From Brevundimonas sp. (GTDB lineage: Bacteria; Pseudomonadota; Alphaproteobacteria; Caulobacterales; Caulobacteraceae): a stretch of DNA of 64,000 nucleotides. Shown one piece after another: positions 27,305 to 35,267 of this stretch (the first letter of the stretch is position 1; every line of letters begins with the position of its first letter). The translations under genes were made by a program, and so were the position numbers. Location: assembly GCF_029946145.1 (NCBI RefSeq), contig NZ_JAQSDY010000001.1, positions 1 to 64,000 on the forward strand, written 5' to 3'. The notes below the pieces were generated by a model. That model ran no database searches. It was not told the origin of the DNA and saw only the letters and a program-made list of their open reading frames with translations.

Positions 27305-29194
27305 ATGAGCGACGCCGACCCGAGTCTCGATGGCCCTCCGTGGGAGGAAGACGCCCCCGACGGCGACGTCGTCGAGCGCGATCCCGACACCGACGACATG
27401 TTTGGCGCCCCCGAACCTGCCGGCATGCGCGAGGCCGAGGCCGCCGCCGCGCCTGTGAGCCAGCCCGAACGGCCGGAACCGGCGAGGGTCACAGCGCCCG
27501 CTGACAGCGGCCCGCTCGCCCATGTCGACGACGGCGAGGCCTACACCGTCCTGGCCCGCAAATACCGGCCCCACACCTTCGAGGACCTGATCGGCCAGGA
27601 GGCCATGGTCCGCACCTTGACCAACGCCTTCGCCACCGGCCGCATCGCCCACGCCTTCATGCTCACCGGCGTCCGCGGGGTCGGCAAGACCACCACCGCC
27701 CGCCTGCTGGCCCGCGCCCTCAACAACGAAACCGACAGCATCGACCGCCCGTCGCTGGCCCTGACCGATCAGGGCCGCCACGACGCCTCCATCATGGCCG
27801 GCCAGCATATGGACGTGGTCGAGATGGACGCCGCCTCCCACACCGGCATCGACGGCATCCGCGACATCATCGAGAGCGTCCGCTACGCCCCCGTCGAGGC
27901 GCGCTACAAGGTCTACGTCCTCGACGAAGTGCACATGCTGTCCAACCAGGCCTTCAACGCCCTGCTGAAGACGCTGGAAGAGCCGCCGCCCCACGCCAAA
28001 TTCATCTTCGCCACCACCGAGATCCGCAAGGTCCCGGTGACCATCCTCAGCCGCTGCCAGCGCTTCGACCTGCGCCGCGTCGAGCCCGAGATCCTCGTCG
28101 ACCACCTCGCCCGCATCGCCGACCGCGAGGGGATGAAGATCGAACAGGACGCCCTCGCCCTGATCGCCCGCGCCGCCGAGGGCTCGGTCCGCGACGGCCT
28201 GTCCCTGCTGGATCAGGCCCTGGTCCAGGGCGACCGCGGCGAGACGGTGAAGACCGAGGTGGTGCGCGACATGCTCGGCCTGGCCGACCGCAGCCAGACC
28301 ATCGCCCTGTTCGAATCCGTCATGGCCGGCCGCACGCCCGAGGCGCTGGAGCTGTTCCGCACCCTCTACGGCTACGGCGCCGATCCGGTGCAGATCACCA
28401 ACGACCTGCTGGAGCATTGCCACGCCGCCTCGGTGGCCAAGATGCTGGGGCCCCAGGCCACCCGCCTGCCCAACGACCAGGCGCAGAAGCTGACGGCCCT
28501 GGGCGCGGTCATCTCGGCCGGCACCCTGGCCCGCGTCTGGCAGATGCTGCTGCGCGCCCTCGACGAGGTCCGCCGCGCGCCCAACCCGGCCGACGCTGTG
28601 GAAATGGCCATCGTCCGCCTCGCCTACGCCGCCGACCTGCCCGGACCGGAAGAGGCGCTCAAGGCCCTGCGCGACGGCGAGCCCATGCCCGGCGGCGCGG
28701 CTCCGCGCGGCCCTTCGGGCGGTGGTGGCGGAGGCGGCGCCTCCGCCCAATTGGCGCCCCGCCCGGTCGCCGCCCCGACCCTGCCCGACCCGCAGTCGTT
28801 CGAACAGGTCGTCGCCCTGATCGGCGAGAAGCGCGAGGTCGGCCTGCAGATGGACGTCCAGCGCTACGTCCGCCCCGTGGCCTTCAAGCCGGGCGCCATC
28901 ACCTATGAAAGCCTCGACGGCGCGCCGATGGATCTGGCGCGCAAGCTGGCCTCCCGGCTCAAGGACTGGACCGGCCGCACCTGGCTGATCGCCGCCAACG
29001 GCCAGGGCGGCGGCGAGACGATGATCGAGATCGACCGCCGCAAACGCTCCGAGGAGCGCGCCGGCGTCGAGGCGGACCCCTTCGTCATGGCGGTGATGGA
29101 AGCCTTCCCGGGCGCGAAGATCGGTGAAATCAAGACCCTCGCCCCGGCGGTGGAGCTGCCGGCGATTCCGGATGAGCCGGGGGACGAGGATTGA
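27305..29194 (+). CDS. dnaX: DNA polymerase III subunit tau/gamma
   Basis: A 629-residue clamp-loader ATPase of the replisome. An acidic N-terminal extension of about 75 residues precedes the AAA+ module: Walker A GVRGVGKTT, Walker B VLDEVHML, sensor 1 FATTEIRKVP, the SRC arginine-finger segment and sensor 2. The zinc module of E. coli DnaX (four Cys after Walker A) contains no cysteine here. A glycine-rich linker (about residues 465-480) leads to the tau C-terminal domain. No obvious A-rich slippery site for gamma formation was seen in this GC-rich gene. Confidence 0.95.
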   Translation: MSDADPSLDGPPWEEDAPDGDVVERDPDTDDMFGAPEPAGMREAEAAAAPVSQPERPEPARVTAPADSGPLAHVDDGEAYTVLARKYRPHTFEDLIGQEAMVRTLTNAFATGRIAHAFMLTGVRGVGKTTTARLLARALNNETDSIDRPSLALTDQGRHDASIMAGQHMDVVEMDAASHTGIDGIRDIIESVRYAPVEARYKVYVLDEVHMLSNQAFNALLKTLEEPPPHAKFIFATTEIRKVPVTILSRCQRFDLRRVEPEILVDHLARIADREGMKIEQDALALIARAAEGSVRDGLSLLDQALVQGDRGETVKTEVVRDMLGLADRSQTIALFESVMAGRTPEALELFRTLYGYGADPVQITNDLLEHCHAASVAKMLGPQATRLPNDQAQKLTALGAVISAGTLARVWQMLLRALDEVRRAPNPADAVEMAIVRLAYAADLPGPEEALKALRDGEPMPGGAAPRGPSGGGGGGGASAQLAPRPVAAPTLPDPQSFEQVVALIGEKREVGLQMDVQRYVRPVAFKPGAITYESLDGAPMDLARKLASRLKDWTGRTWLIAANGQGGGETMIEIDRRKRSEERAGVEADPFVMAVMEAFPGAKIGEIKTLAPAVELPAIPDEPGDED

Positions 29195-29205
29195 GCGTCG
29201 GCGGC

Positions 29206-29886
29206 ATGCGCGTCCTCTTTCCGCTTCTCATCGCCCTGGCTGTCTGCGGCTGCGCGACCGGTCCACAGGCCGTCCGGGCCACAATGCCGCTCGAGATATG
29301 GAGAGCGGAAGGCGAGTCGCCTCATATGAGGCCAGCGCGCGTCGTGGCCGGCAGCACCGAAACAGGCGCCCCTTTCCAGTTCACCATCCGGTTCGACAGC
29401 GACGACCTCACCCTCGGCAAGGCCAGTTCGGTTACTTGGCAGATGTCTCTGGACGGCTATTGCCGTGACAAGCCCACCATCGTCCGTTCGGTTCTGATCG
29501 GTCCCTCGGGGCAGGTCTGGCGTTTGGGGCCGGTCTTTGTACCGGCGGGACCCGATCGCGGCCAGAACTGGTCGAGCGGCGGGTTCGCGCATGACTATGG
29601 CCGGCCGGGTACCCAGGACCTGCTGGACGCCGTTACCGCCGGGGGTCGCTTTACGCTCGCGATCGAGGACGACGAGGGTCAGATCTGGAACCCCTCGCTT
29701 ATCGACACCCCGGCGCCTGCTCAGCGGGAGCGCCTGTTTGCCGCTAACCGCGCGGCCTTTGGAGCGACCGATCCTGAGACCGTCCCCGTGGCCGGCGAAA
29801 CGCCGCTGATCGCGGTGTACAGCCAGCCGTTTGTGGCGCCATGGCCGCCACGTCCCTGCCCGGAACCTGCGGCACGGGTCCGATAG
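29206..29886 (+). CDS. Hypothetical lipoprotein
   Basis: A 226-residue exported protein. The N-terminus MRVLFPLLIALAVCGCATG is a lipoprotein signal with a lipobox ending at the second Cys. The mature part is beta-rich (QFTIRFDSDDL, SVTWQMSLDGYC) and ends proline-rich. A TTG at 29191 overlapping the dnaX stop is in frame, but ATG 29206 gives a proper signal peptide. No family recognised. It is probably read from the dnaX transcript. Confidence 0.65.
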   Translation: MRVLFPLLIALAVCGCATGPQAVRATMPLEIWRAEGESPHMRPARVVAGSTETGAPFQFTIRFDSDDLTLGKASSVTWQMSLDGYCRDKPTIVRSVLIGPSGQVWRLGPVFVPAGPDRGQNWSSGGFAHDYGRPGTQDLLDAVTAGGRFTLAIEDDEGQIWNPSLIDTPAPAQRERLFAANRAAFGATDPETVPVAGETPLIAVYSQPFVAPWPPRPCPEPAARVR

Positions 29887-29910
29887 CCGGCTCGATCTTG
29901 CGTCCGGCGT

Positions 29911-30525
29911 CTAAAGAATCCGCGCCGCTTCCTCGAAGCTCAGCCTCGGCGAACGCGGGAACAGGTTCTCGTCCGTGCCATAGCCGAGGTTGACGATGAA
30001 GTTCGGCTCCACGGTCGTCCCGCCGAAGAACTCAGCCTTCACGCCCTCGGCGTCGAAGCCCGACATCGGCCCCACATCCAGCCCCAGGGCCCGCGCCGCC
30101 AGCAGGAAATAGCCGCCCTGCAGCGAGGCGTTGCGGAAGGCGGACTCGCGGCGCGAGGCCTCGTCGGGGAACCAGTCCTTCGCGCCCGGCGCGTGCGGGA
30201 ACAGGCGCGGCAGGGTGTCCGGGAAGGCCAGATCCTGGCCGATGATCACATTGACCGGCGCCTGCAGCGTCTTGGCCTGATTGCCCTCGCTCATCAGCGG
30301 GATCAGGCGCGCCCTGGCCTCGGGCGATGTCACGAAGACGAAGCGGGCCGGGGTGTTGTTCACCGCCGTCGGGCCGAATTTCGTCAGGTCATAGAGTTTG
30401 CGCAGCAGCGCCTCGGGCACGGCCCGGTCGGACCATGCGTTGCGGGTGCGCGCGCCGGTGAACAGTTGCGTCAGCGCGGCGTCGCTGAGGGGCATATCGC
30501 GGACGGGGAGAGAGTCGAAGGCCAT
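29911..30525 (-). CDS. RutE/HadB-type nitroreductase-family protein
   Basis: A 204-residue FMN-dependent reductase. The family text is [19 protein letters not shown] near the N-terminus (Arg residues bind FMN phosphate), [17 protein letters not shown] and [16 protein letters not shown]. RutE members reduce malonic semialdehyde to 3-hydroxypropionate in pyrimidine breakdown, but no other rut gene is present, so it may reduce other carbonyls or nitro compounds. GGAG lies six bases before the ATG at 30525; an upstream TTG is less likely. Confidence 0.82.
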   Translation of the reverse strand: MAFDSLPVRDMPLSDAALTQLFTGARTRNAWSDRAVPEALLRKLYDLTKFGPTAVNNTPARFVFVTSPEARARLIPLMSEGNQAKTLQAPVNVIIGQDLAFPDTLPRLFPHAPGAKDWFPDEASRRESAFRNASLQGGYFLLAARALGLDVGPMSGFDAEGVKAEFFGGTTVEPNFIVNLGYGTDENLFPRSPRLSFEEAARIL

Positions 30526-30658
30526 GGCAGGCTCCAATCAGAAACGGTTACAGTTGCTAACTAGGTCGGTCCCTATCCTTCGCAAGGGGTTCAGGCACAT
30601 AAACTGTTACTGATTTTCCGATCTGTCGTTCGGGCGGTCAAACGCCTATCTAGACCGC

Positions 30659-30988
30659 ATGAAAGATCTCAACGCCCTCATGCAACAGGCCCAGGCGATG
30701 CAGCAGAAGCTGCAGGACGCCCAGGCGAAAATGGCCGAAACCACCTCGTCCGGCACGTCCGGCGGCGGCCTCGTCACCGTCGCCCTGAAGGGCGCGGGCG
30801 AGATCACCTCGGTCGTCATCGACGACAGTCTGCTGGTCCCCGGCGAGGGCGAGATCCTGGCTGACCTGATCGTCGCCGCCCATGCCGACGCCAGGCGCAA
30901 GCTGGACGAGGTCAACAGCGCCCTGATGCGCGAGGCCGCCGGCCCCATGGCCGGGATGAACATCCCCGGCATGCCCAAACTCTTCTGA
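30659..30988 (+). CDS. YbaB/EbfC nucleoid-associated protein
   Basis: A 109-residue DNA-binding protein, almost always encoded next to dnaX and recR. It has the helical N-terminus (MKDLNALMQQAQAMQQKLQD), the central beta-sheet (VTVALKGAGEITSVVIDDSL) and the C-terminal helix (ADLIVAAHADARRKLDEV). It acts as a dimer on the nucleoid. The conserved dnaX-ybaB link is interrupted here by the lipoprotein and nitroreductase genes. Confidence 0.95.
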   Translation: MKDLNALMQQAQAMQQKLQDAQAKMAETTSSGTSGGGLVTVALKGAGEITSVVIDDSLLVPGEGEILADLIVAAHADARRKLDEVNSALMREAAGPMAGMNIPGMPKLF

Positions 30989-30999
30989 ATGAGGTGACG

Positions 31000-31431
31000 A
31001 TGCGTGCCTTGCTGACCGCCGGTTTCCTGATGCTCGCGCCCGGGATCGTCCTGGCGCAGGTTCCCGCCGACCTTGCCCGCGAGGCGCACGAGTATGAGCG
31101 CGCCCAGATCGAGGGCGACCGGGCGTCGCTCGAACGCCTGATCGCCGACGACTATGTGCTGGTCGGCGGCGACGGCTCGCGCACCGACAAGGCGGGCCAC
31201 ATCGCCGAATTCACCGCCCCGGAAATGAACCTTCAGCCCGTCACCGTGCGCGACGCGGTCGAGCATGTCTGGACCGACGGCGCGGCCCTCGGCGGCACGG
31301 TCGACGTGGTCGGGACCTTCGCCGGCTCGCCGTTCCGCCAGACCCTGCGCTATGTCGACGTCTGGGCCCTGCGCGACGGTCACTGGCGCGTCGTCTATGG
31401 TCAGGCCACCCGCGTCTCCGCGGCGAACTGA
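31000..31431 (+). CDS. Secreted NTF2/SnoaL-like (DUF4440) protein
   Basis: A 143-residue protein with a signal peptide ending VLAQ (about residue 20) and one NTF2-like alpha+beta barrel, recognisable by EYERAQIEGDRASLERLIADDYVLVGGDG and the C-terminal strand DGHWRVVYGQAT. Such domains bind small hydrophobic ligands or act as scaffolds; no catalytic set is clear. Start at ATG 31000 with GAGG upstream. It lies between ybaB and recR in the same direction. Confidence 0.78.
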   Translation: MRALLTAGFLMLAPGIVLAQVPADLAREAHEYERAQIEGDRASLERLIADDYVLVGGDGSRTDKAGHIAEFTAPEMNLQPVTVRDAVEHVWTDGAALGGTVDVVGTFAGSPFRQTLRYVDVWALRDGHWRVVYGQATRVSAAN

Positions 31432-31437
31432 GCCGGC

Positions 31438-32040
31438 ATGGCCGCCTCAGCCGGACCCGAGATCGAACGGTTGATCAGCCTGCTGGCCAAACTGCCGGGC
31501 ATGGGTCCCCGCTCGGCCCGCCGCGCGGCCCTGGCCCTGCTCAAGAAGCGTGAGCAACTGCTCGTCCCTCTGGCGGCCTCCCTCGCCGAGACGGCGGAAA
31601 AGGTCTCTTCCTGCTCGGTGTGCGGCGCGCCGGACACCCGCAACCCCTGTTCGATCTGTTCCGACGGCGCGCGCGACAACGCCCTGATCTGCGTCGTCGA
31701 GGAGGCCGGCGCCCTGTGGGCGATGGAGCGGTCCGGCGCCTTCCGCGGCAAATACCATGTGCTGGGCGGCCTGCTGTCGGCGCTGGACGGCGTCGGTCCC
31801 GATGCGCTGCGGGTGGCCGAGCTGGTCGGACGCGTGCGCGGCGGCGAGGCGAAGGAGGTTGTGCTGGCCCTGCCCGCCACCGTCGACGGCCAGACCACGG
31901 CCCACTACCTCGCCGAACGGCTGGTGGACACCGGCGTCGTCATCACTTCGCTGGCGCGCGGCGTGCCGGTCGGCGGCGAACTGGACTGGCTGGACGACGG
32001 CACCATCATCCAGGCCCTGAGGCAGCGACGGCCGGCCTGA
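31438..32040 (+). CDS. recR: Recombination mediator RecR
   Basis: Works with RecF/RecO to load RecA at gaps. The 200-residue protein has the helix-hairpin-helix ([18 protein letters not shown]), the zinc finger [16 protein letters not shown], the Toprim domain ([32 protein letters not shown]) and a C-terminal Walker-B-like segment ([18 protein letters not shown]). Complete and normal in length. Confidence 0.97.
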   Translation: MAASAGPEIERLISLLAKLPGMGPRSARRAALALLKKREQLLVPLAASLAETAEKVSSCSVCGAPDTRNPCSICSDGARDNALICVVEEAGALWAMERSGAFRGKYHVLGGLLSALDGVGPDALRVAELVGRVRGGEAKEVVLALPATVDGQTTAHYLAERLVDTGVVITSLARGVPVGGELDWLDDGTIIQALRQRRPA

Positions 32041-32212
32041 CCGCTACGACCGATTCTGACGTGGAGGTGGTGCAGTCTGGGCCGATGACGGCTGAACGCA
32101 CCTTCACGACGCTCCAGACCATCCGACTCTTCGGACGCCTGGGACGCTGTAGACGCTGTAGACTGTGTTTTTTCACTTCGCGGGCTCCGGCGACTCCCGG
32201 TAGGAACGGAGC
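32041..32212 (+). other. Intergenic region with a 9-base tandem repeat
   Basis: 172 bases between recR and rmuC. Contains GACGCTGTA twice in tandem (about 32150-32167) followed by GACTGTG and a T6 tract, plus a small TCCGA-CTCT-TCGGA hairpin at about 32125-32140. No gene is visible. It probably carries the recR terminator and the rmuC promoter. Confidence 0.4.
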
Positions 32213-33481
32213 ATGAACGCATATCTGGCCCTCGCCGTCGCCGCCGGCCTCGTCGCCGCCATCGCCCTGTTCTGGGCCCTGATGGAGCGCCGCCGCGCCT
32301 CCGTCGCTGATGCCCGGGCCTGGGAACTGCGCGAACGCTACGCCGGGAGCGAGGCCCGCATGCGCCTGTTCGAGGATCAGGCCGCGACCTCGACCGAACT
32401 GCTCCGGGCCCAGGCCGCCCAATCGGCCAACACCGTGGCAGAGGAGCTTCTCAAGCGCACCGACGAGACCTTCCGCACCCGCGAACTGATGTCCCAGCAG
32501 CGGATGGAAGCCCAGCTCAAGCCGGTCGCCGACACTCTCAAACTCTTCCAGGAGCATGTCGCCGCGCTGGAGAAGGCGCGCAACGAGGAGACCGGCGGGC
32601 TGAAGGAACAGCTGGCCCTGCTGATGACCGCCTCGACCGCCACCCGCGACGAGGCCCGCCGCCTGACCGAGGCCCTGCGCGGCAACACTGGCCGGCGCGG
32701 CCGCTGGGGCGAACAGACCTGCCGCAATGTGCTGGAAGCCGCCGGCATGGCCGGGCGGTTCGACTTCGAGGAACAGTCCTCCAGCGCCGACGACGCCGGC
32801 CGCCAGCAGCGCCCCGACTTTGTCGTCCGCCTGCCCGGCGGCGGCATGTTCGTCATCGACGCCAAGGTTTCCCTGGCCTTCGGCGACGAGGCCGACGGCG
32901 ACGAGGAAGCCCAGGCGAAGGCCGCCTCCCTGCGTACGGCGACCAGCATGAAGACCCACGTGCGCCAGCTGTCGTCCAAGGCCTATCAGGACCAGTTCAA
33001 GCCCAGCCCCGACTTCGTCGCCATGTTCGTGCCCGGCGACGCCTTCCTCGCCGCCGCCCTCGACCATGAGCCGGACCTGATGACCACGGCCATGGCCTCG
33101 CGCGTGGTCATCGTCACCCCGACCACCCTGTTCGCCCTGTGCAAGGCCGTCGCCTACGGCTGGCGCGCCGAGGAGCAGACCCGCAATGCCGAGGAGGTCG
33201 CGAAGCTCGGCAAGGAACTCTACAAGCGGCTCTCGGTCATGGGCGGCCACGCCGCGGCGGTCGGTCGTGCGCTCGACACGGCGGTTGGCAAATACAACCA
33301 GTTCGTGGGCTCGCTCGAGAGCCAGGTCATGGTCTCGGCCCGCCGCTTCGAGGACCTTCAGGTGGACCACGAAGGCAAGGAGCTGCCCGAACTGGCCCCC
33401 GTCGACCAGTCGCCCCGCGCCCTCAGCCGGGCCGAATTGGTTACAGCCGAAAGCCGGCCCGCCGCCCTGCCCAAGGGCTGA
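32213..33481 (+). CDS. rmuC: DNA recombination protein RmuC
   Basis: A 422-residue protein: an N-terminal membrane helix (residues 3-22), a coiled coil (about 25-150), then the RmuC nuclease-like core with RGRWGEQTCRNVLEAAGM and PDFVVRLPGGGMFVIDAKVSL (a PD-(D/E)xK-type motif) and VIVTPTTLFALCKAVAYGWR. Known to limit inversions at short repeats and to protect against foreign DNA. Complete. Confidence 0.93.
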   Translation: MNAYLALAVAAGLVAAIALFWALMERRRASVADARAWELRERYAGSEARMRLFEDQAATSTELLRAQAAQSANTVAEELLKRTDETFRTRELMSQQRMEAQLKPVADTLKLFQEHVAALEKARNEETGGLKEQLALLMTASTATRDEARRLTEALRGNTGRRGRWGEQTCRNVLEAAGMAGRFDFEEQSSSADDAGRQQRPDFVVRLPGGGMFVIDAKVSLAFGDEADGDEEAQAKAASLRTATSMKTHVRQLSSKAYQDQFKPSPDFVAMFVPGDAFLAAALDHEPDLMTTAMASRVVIVTPTTLFALCKAVAYGWRAEEQTRNAEEVAKLGKELYKRLSVMGGHAAAVGRALDTAVGKYNQFVGSLESQVMVSARRFEDLQVDHEGKELPELAPVDQSPRALSRAELVTAESRPAALPKG

Positions 33482-33490
33482 CAGGCTATA

Positions 33491-33559
33491 GACAAGGACG
33501 CTCGACATCTTTGTACGGCAGTGTAAAACACACTTGTCAAATCGACAGGGAGTCTTGTC
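33491..33559 (+). promoter_or_regulatory. Promoter/operator candidate for the membrane protein-HTH pair
   Basis: The region contains GACAAG (33491), the palindrome GTGTAAAACAC (33521-33531) and CTTGTC twice in direct repeat (33533 and 33554, 21 bases or two helical turns apart). It lies directly before the gene pair that ends in a small Xre-type regulator, so autoregulation is plausible. Confidence 0.3.
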
Positions 33560-34009
33560 ATGAATGAGATCGCCAAACCCAAGCGCCCGCATGGACCCGG
33601 CGTCTTCGTCGCGGTGCTCGCCGTCTCCCTCGTTCTGGGCGGTCTGGCCGGATTGGGCAGCGCCTTCCTCGGCGACCAGCCGGGACCGGTCGGCGTGGCG
33701 CTCACCGCGGCCATGATCTCCGCCGCCATGGCGGCCGGGCTCGCGGGCTGCGTCTGGTGGTGGCGCGGCATCGACGAGGCCGCGCGCGAGGCTCACAAAT
33801 GGGCCTGGTGGTGGGGCGGCACGAGCGGAATGGCTGTCGGCGCCGTGCTGCTGCTGACCCTGATGATGCGGGCGCAGGACGTCCCGGTTCCCTCCGGCTT
33901 CGGCTCCAGGGCCGCCGACATCTTCGTCTCGGGCATGATGTCCATCCTGCTGTTCCAGCTGGCCGGTTACACCCTCGCCTGGGCCGGCTGGTGGCTGAAG
34001 CACCGCTAG
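33560..34009 (+). CDS. Small four-helix membrane protein
   Basis: A 149-residue protein with about four transmembrane helices (residues 14-36, 44-64, 80-100, 120-142) and tryptophan-rich boundaries (CVWWWRG, KWAWWWGG). No enzymatic motif. The gene is followed 10 bases later by a 63-residue Xre-family regulator; such membrane protein plus mini-regulator pairs occur widely, but their role is unclear. GGGAG precedes the ATG. Confidence 0.75.
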   Translation: MNEIAKPKRPHGPGVFVAVLAVSLVLGGLAGLGSAFLGDQPGPVGVALTAAMISAAMAAGLAGCVWWWRGIDEAAREAHKWAWWWGGTSGMAVGAVLLLTLMMRAQDVPVPSGFGSRAADIFVSGMMSILLFQLAGYTLAWAGWWLKHR

Positions 34010-34019
34010 GAGCGCGCGA

Positions 34020-34211
34020 ATGAACAACCGCCTCAAGGTGCTGCGCGCCGAACGCGACTGGAGCCAGGCCGATCTCGCCGACGCGCTGGGCGTCTCGCGC
34101 CAGACCGTCAACGCCCTCGAAACCGGCCGCTACGACCCCTCCCTGCCGCTGGCCTTCCGCATCGCGAAGGTGTTCGGCCAGCCCATCGAATCCATCTTCA
34201 CCGAGGACTGA
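34020..34211 (+). CDS. Small Xre-family transcriptional regulator
   Basis: A 63-residue single helix-turn-helix protein (WSQADLADALGVSRQTVNALE is the HTH) with the short C-terminal PIESIFTED segment that is typical of YgzD/YozG-type regulators. It probably binds as a dimer and controls its own two-gene operon. Separated from the membrane protein by 10 bases. Confidence 0.9.
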   Translation: MNNRLKVLRAERDWSQADLADALGVSRQTVNALETGRYDPSLPLAFRIAKVFGQPIESIFTED

Positions 34212-34269
34212 TCCTCCGGATCAGGCCCCGACACAAAATCGCTTTCGAACCCTTCCAAGGATTGCCCCC

Positions 34270-35253
34270 ATGACCGTTTCCGCCTGCCTGAAGACCCGCG
34301 CCGCCTGCCTGGCCCGCACCGCCCTCGGGGCCGTGCTCGGTCTCGGCCTCGCCGGCGCCGTCGTCTTTCAGCCCGCCCAGGCCTTCGCCCAGGCCGTCGA
34401 GCCCGCGCCCGCTCCCGTCGCCGCTCCCCGCGCCGTGCCCCAGGCCGACGGCGCCGGCCCGGGCCTGTGGGTGATCCGCGACGCCGACTCGACCCTCTAT
34501 CTGTTCGGCACGGTCCATGTGCTGCGCCCGACCACGGCCTGGGGCTCGGCGAAAGTGGACGCCGCCTTCGCCAGCGCGGACCATATCTGGTTCGAGATCT
34601 CCAATCCCGACGACCAGGCGGCTCTTGTCCCCCTGATCCAGCAGCACGGTCTGTCGCCGGCCCGCCCGCTGTCCAGCCTGCTGACGGCCGAGGAAATGAT
34701 CGCCCTGAACGCCGCCGCCTCCGGCGCTGGCCTGACCGCCGCCCAGATCGACCCGTTCCGCCCCTGGCTCGCCGGCCTGACCCTGTCGGTCGCGCCCTTG
34801 GTCAAGGCCGGCTACGATCCCCAGTCGGGTGTCGAGCTGATCCTCAAGGCCCGCGCCGACGCGGCGGGCAAGCCCGTTCACGGCTTCGAGACCATCGACA
34901 AGCAGATCGGCATCCTCGCCGGCATGTCGGAGGCCGACCAGCTCTCCTTCCTGCGCTCGACGCTTGAGGCCTATGGCGACGCCACGGTCGAACTTGACGA
35001 GATGGTGGGGGCCTGGGCCACGGGCGATGTGGCCACCCTGGAACGGGTCGCGGTCGACGAGATGCGCGACGAAGCCCCGGCCGTCTATCAGGCCCTGCTG
35101 GTCCAGCGGAACACCGACTGGGCAGGTCAGATCCAGACCCTTCTCGCGGGCTCGGGCACGGCCTTCATCGCCGTGGGCGCGGCCCATCTGGCGGGCGACG
35201 ACAGCGTGCAGGAAATCCTCGCGGATCGCGGGGTGGCCGTCACCCGCGAATAG
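34270..35253 (+). CDS. TraB/GumN family protein
   Basis: A 327-residue protein with an N-terminal signal segment (cleavage near AFAQAV, residue 41) and the TraB/GumN fold (erythromycin-esterase-like/TIKI-type). Landmarks are the GxxH motif in LYLFGTVHVL and the second motif GAAHLAGDDSV near the C-terminus, both thought to bind metal in related TIKI proteases. The function in bacteria is not settled; a periplasmic metalloprotease role is possible. Confidence 0.87.
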   Translation: MTVSACLKTRAACLARTALGAVLGLGLAGAVVFQPAQAFAQAVEPAPAPVAAPRAVPQADGAGPGLWVIRDADSTLYLFGTVHVLRPTTAWGSAKVDAAFASADHIWFEISNPDDQAALVPLIQQHGLSPARPLSSLLTAEEMIALNAAASGAGLTAAQIDPFRPWLAGLTLSVAPLVKAGYDPQSGVELILKARADAAGKPVHGFETIDKQIGILAGMSEADQLSFLRSTLEAYGDATVELDEMVGAWATGDVATLERVAVDEMRDEAPAVYQALLVQRNTDWAGQIQTLLAGSGTAFIAVGAAHLAGDDSVQEILADRGVAVTRE

Positions 35254-35267
35254 GGCGACGGCTGGAG

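Noticed and set aside
30526..30658. Operator between the RutE-like gene and ybaB (GTTACAGTTGCTAAC)
   Set aside because: The inverted symmetry is poor and no adjacent regulator exists to support it.
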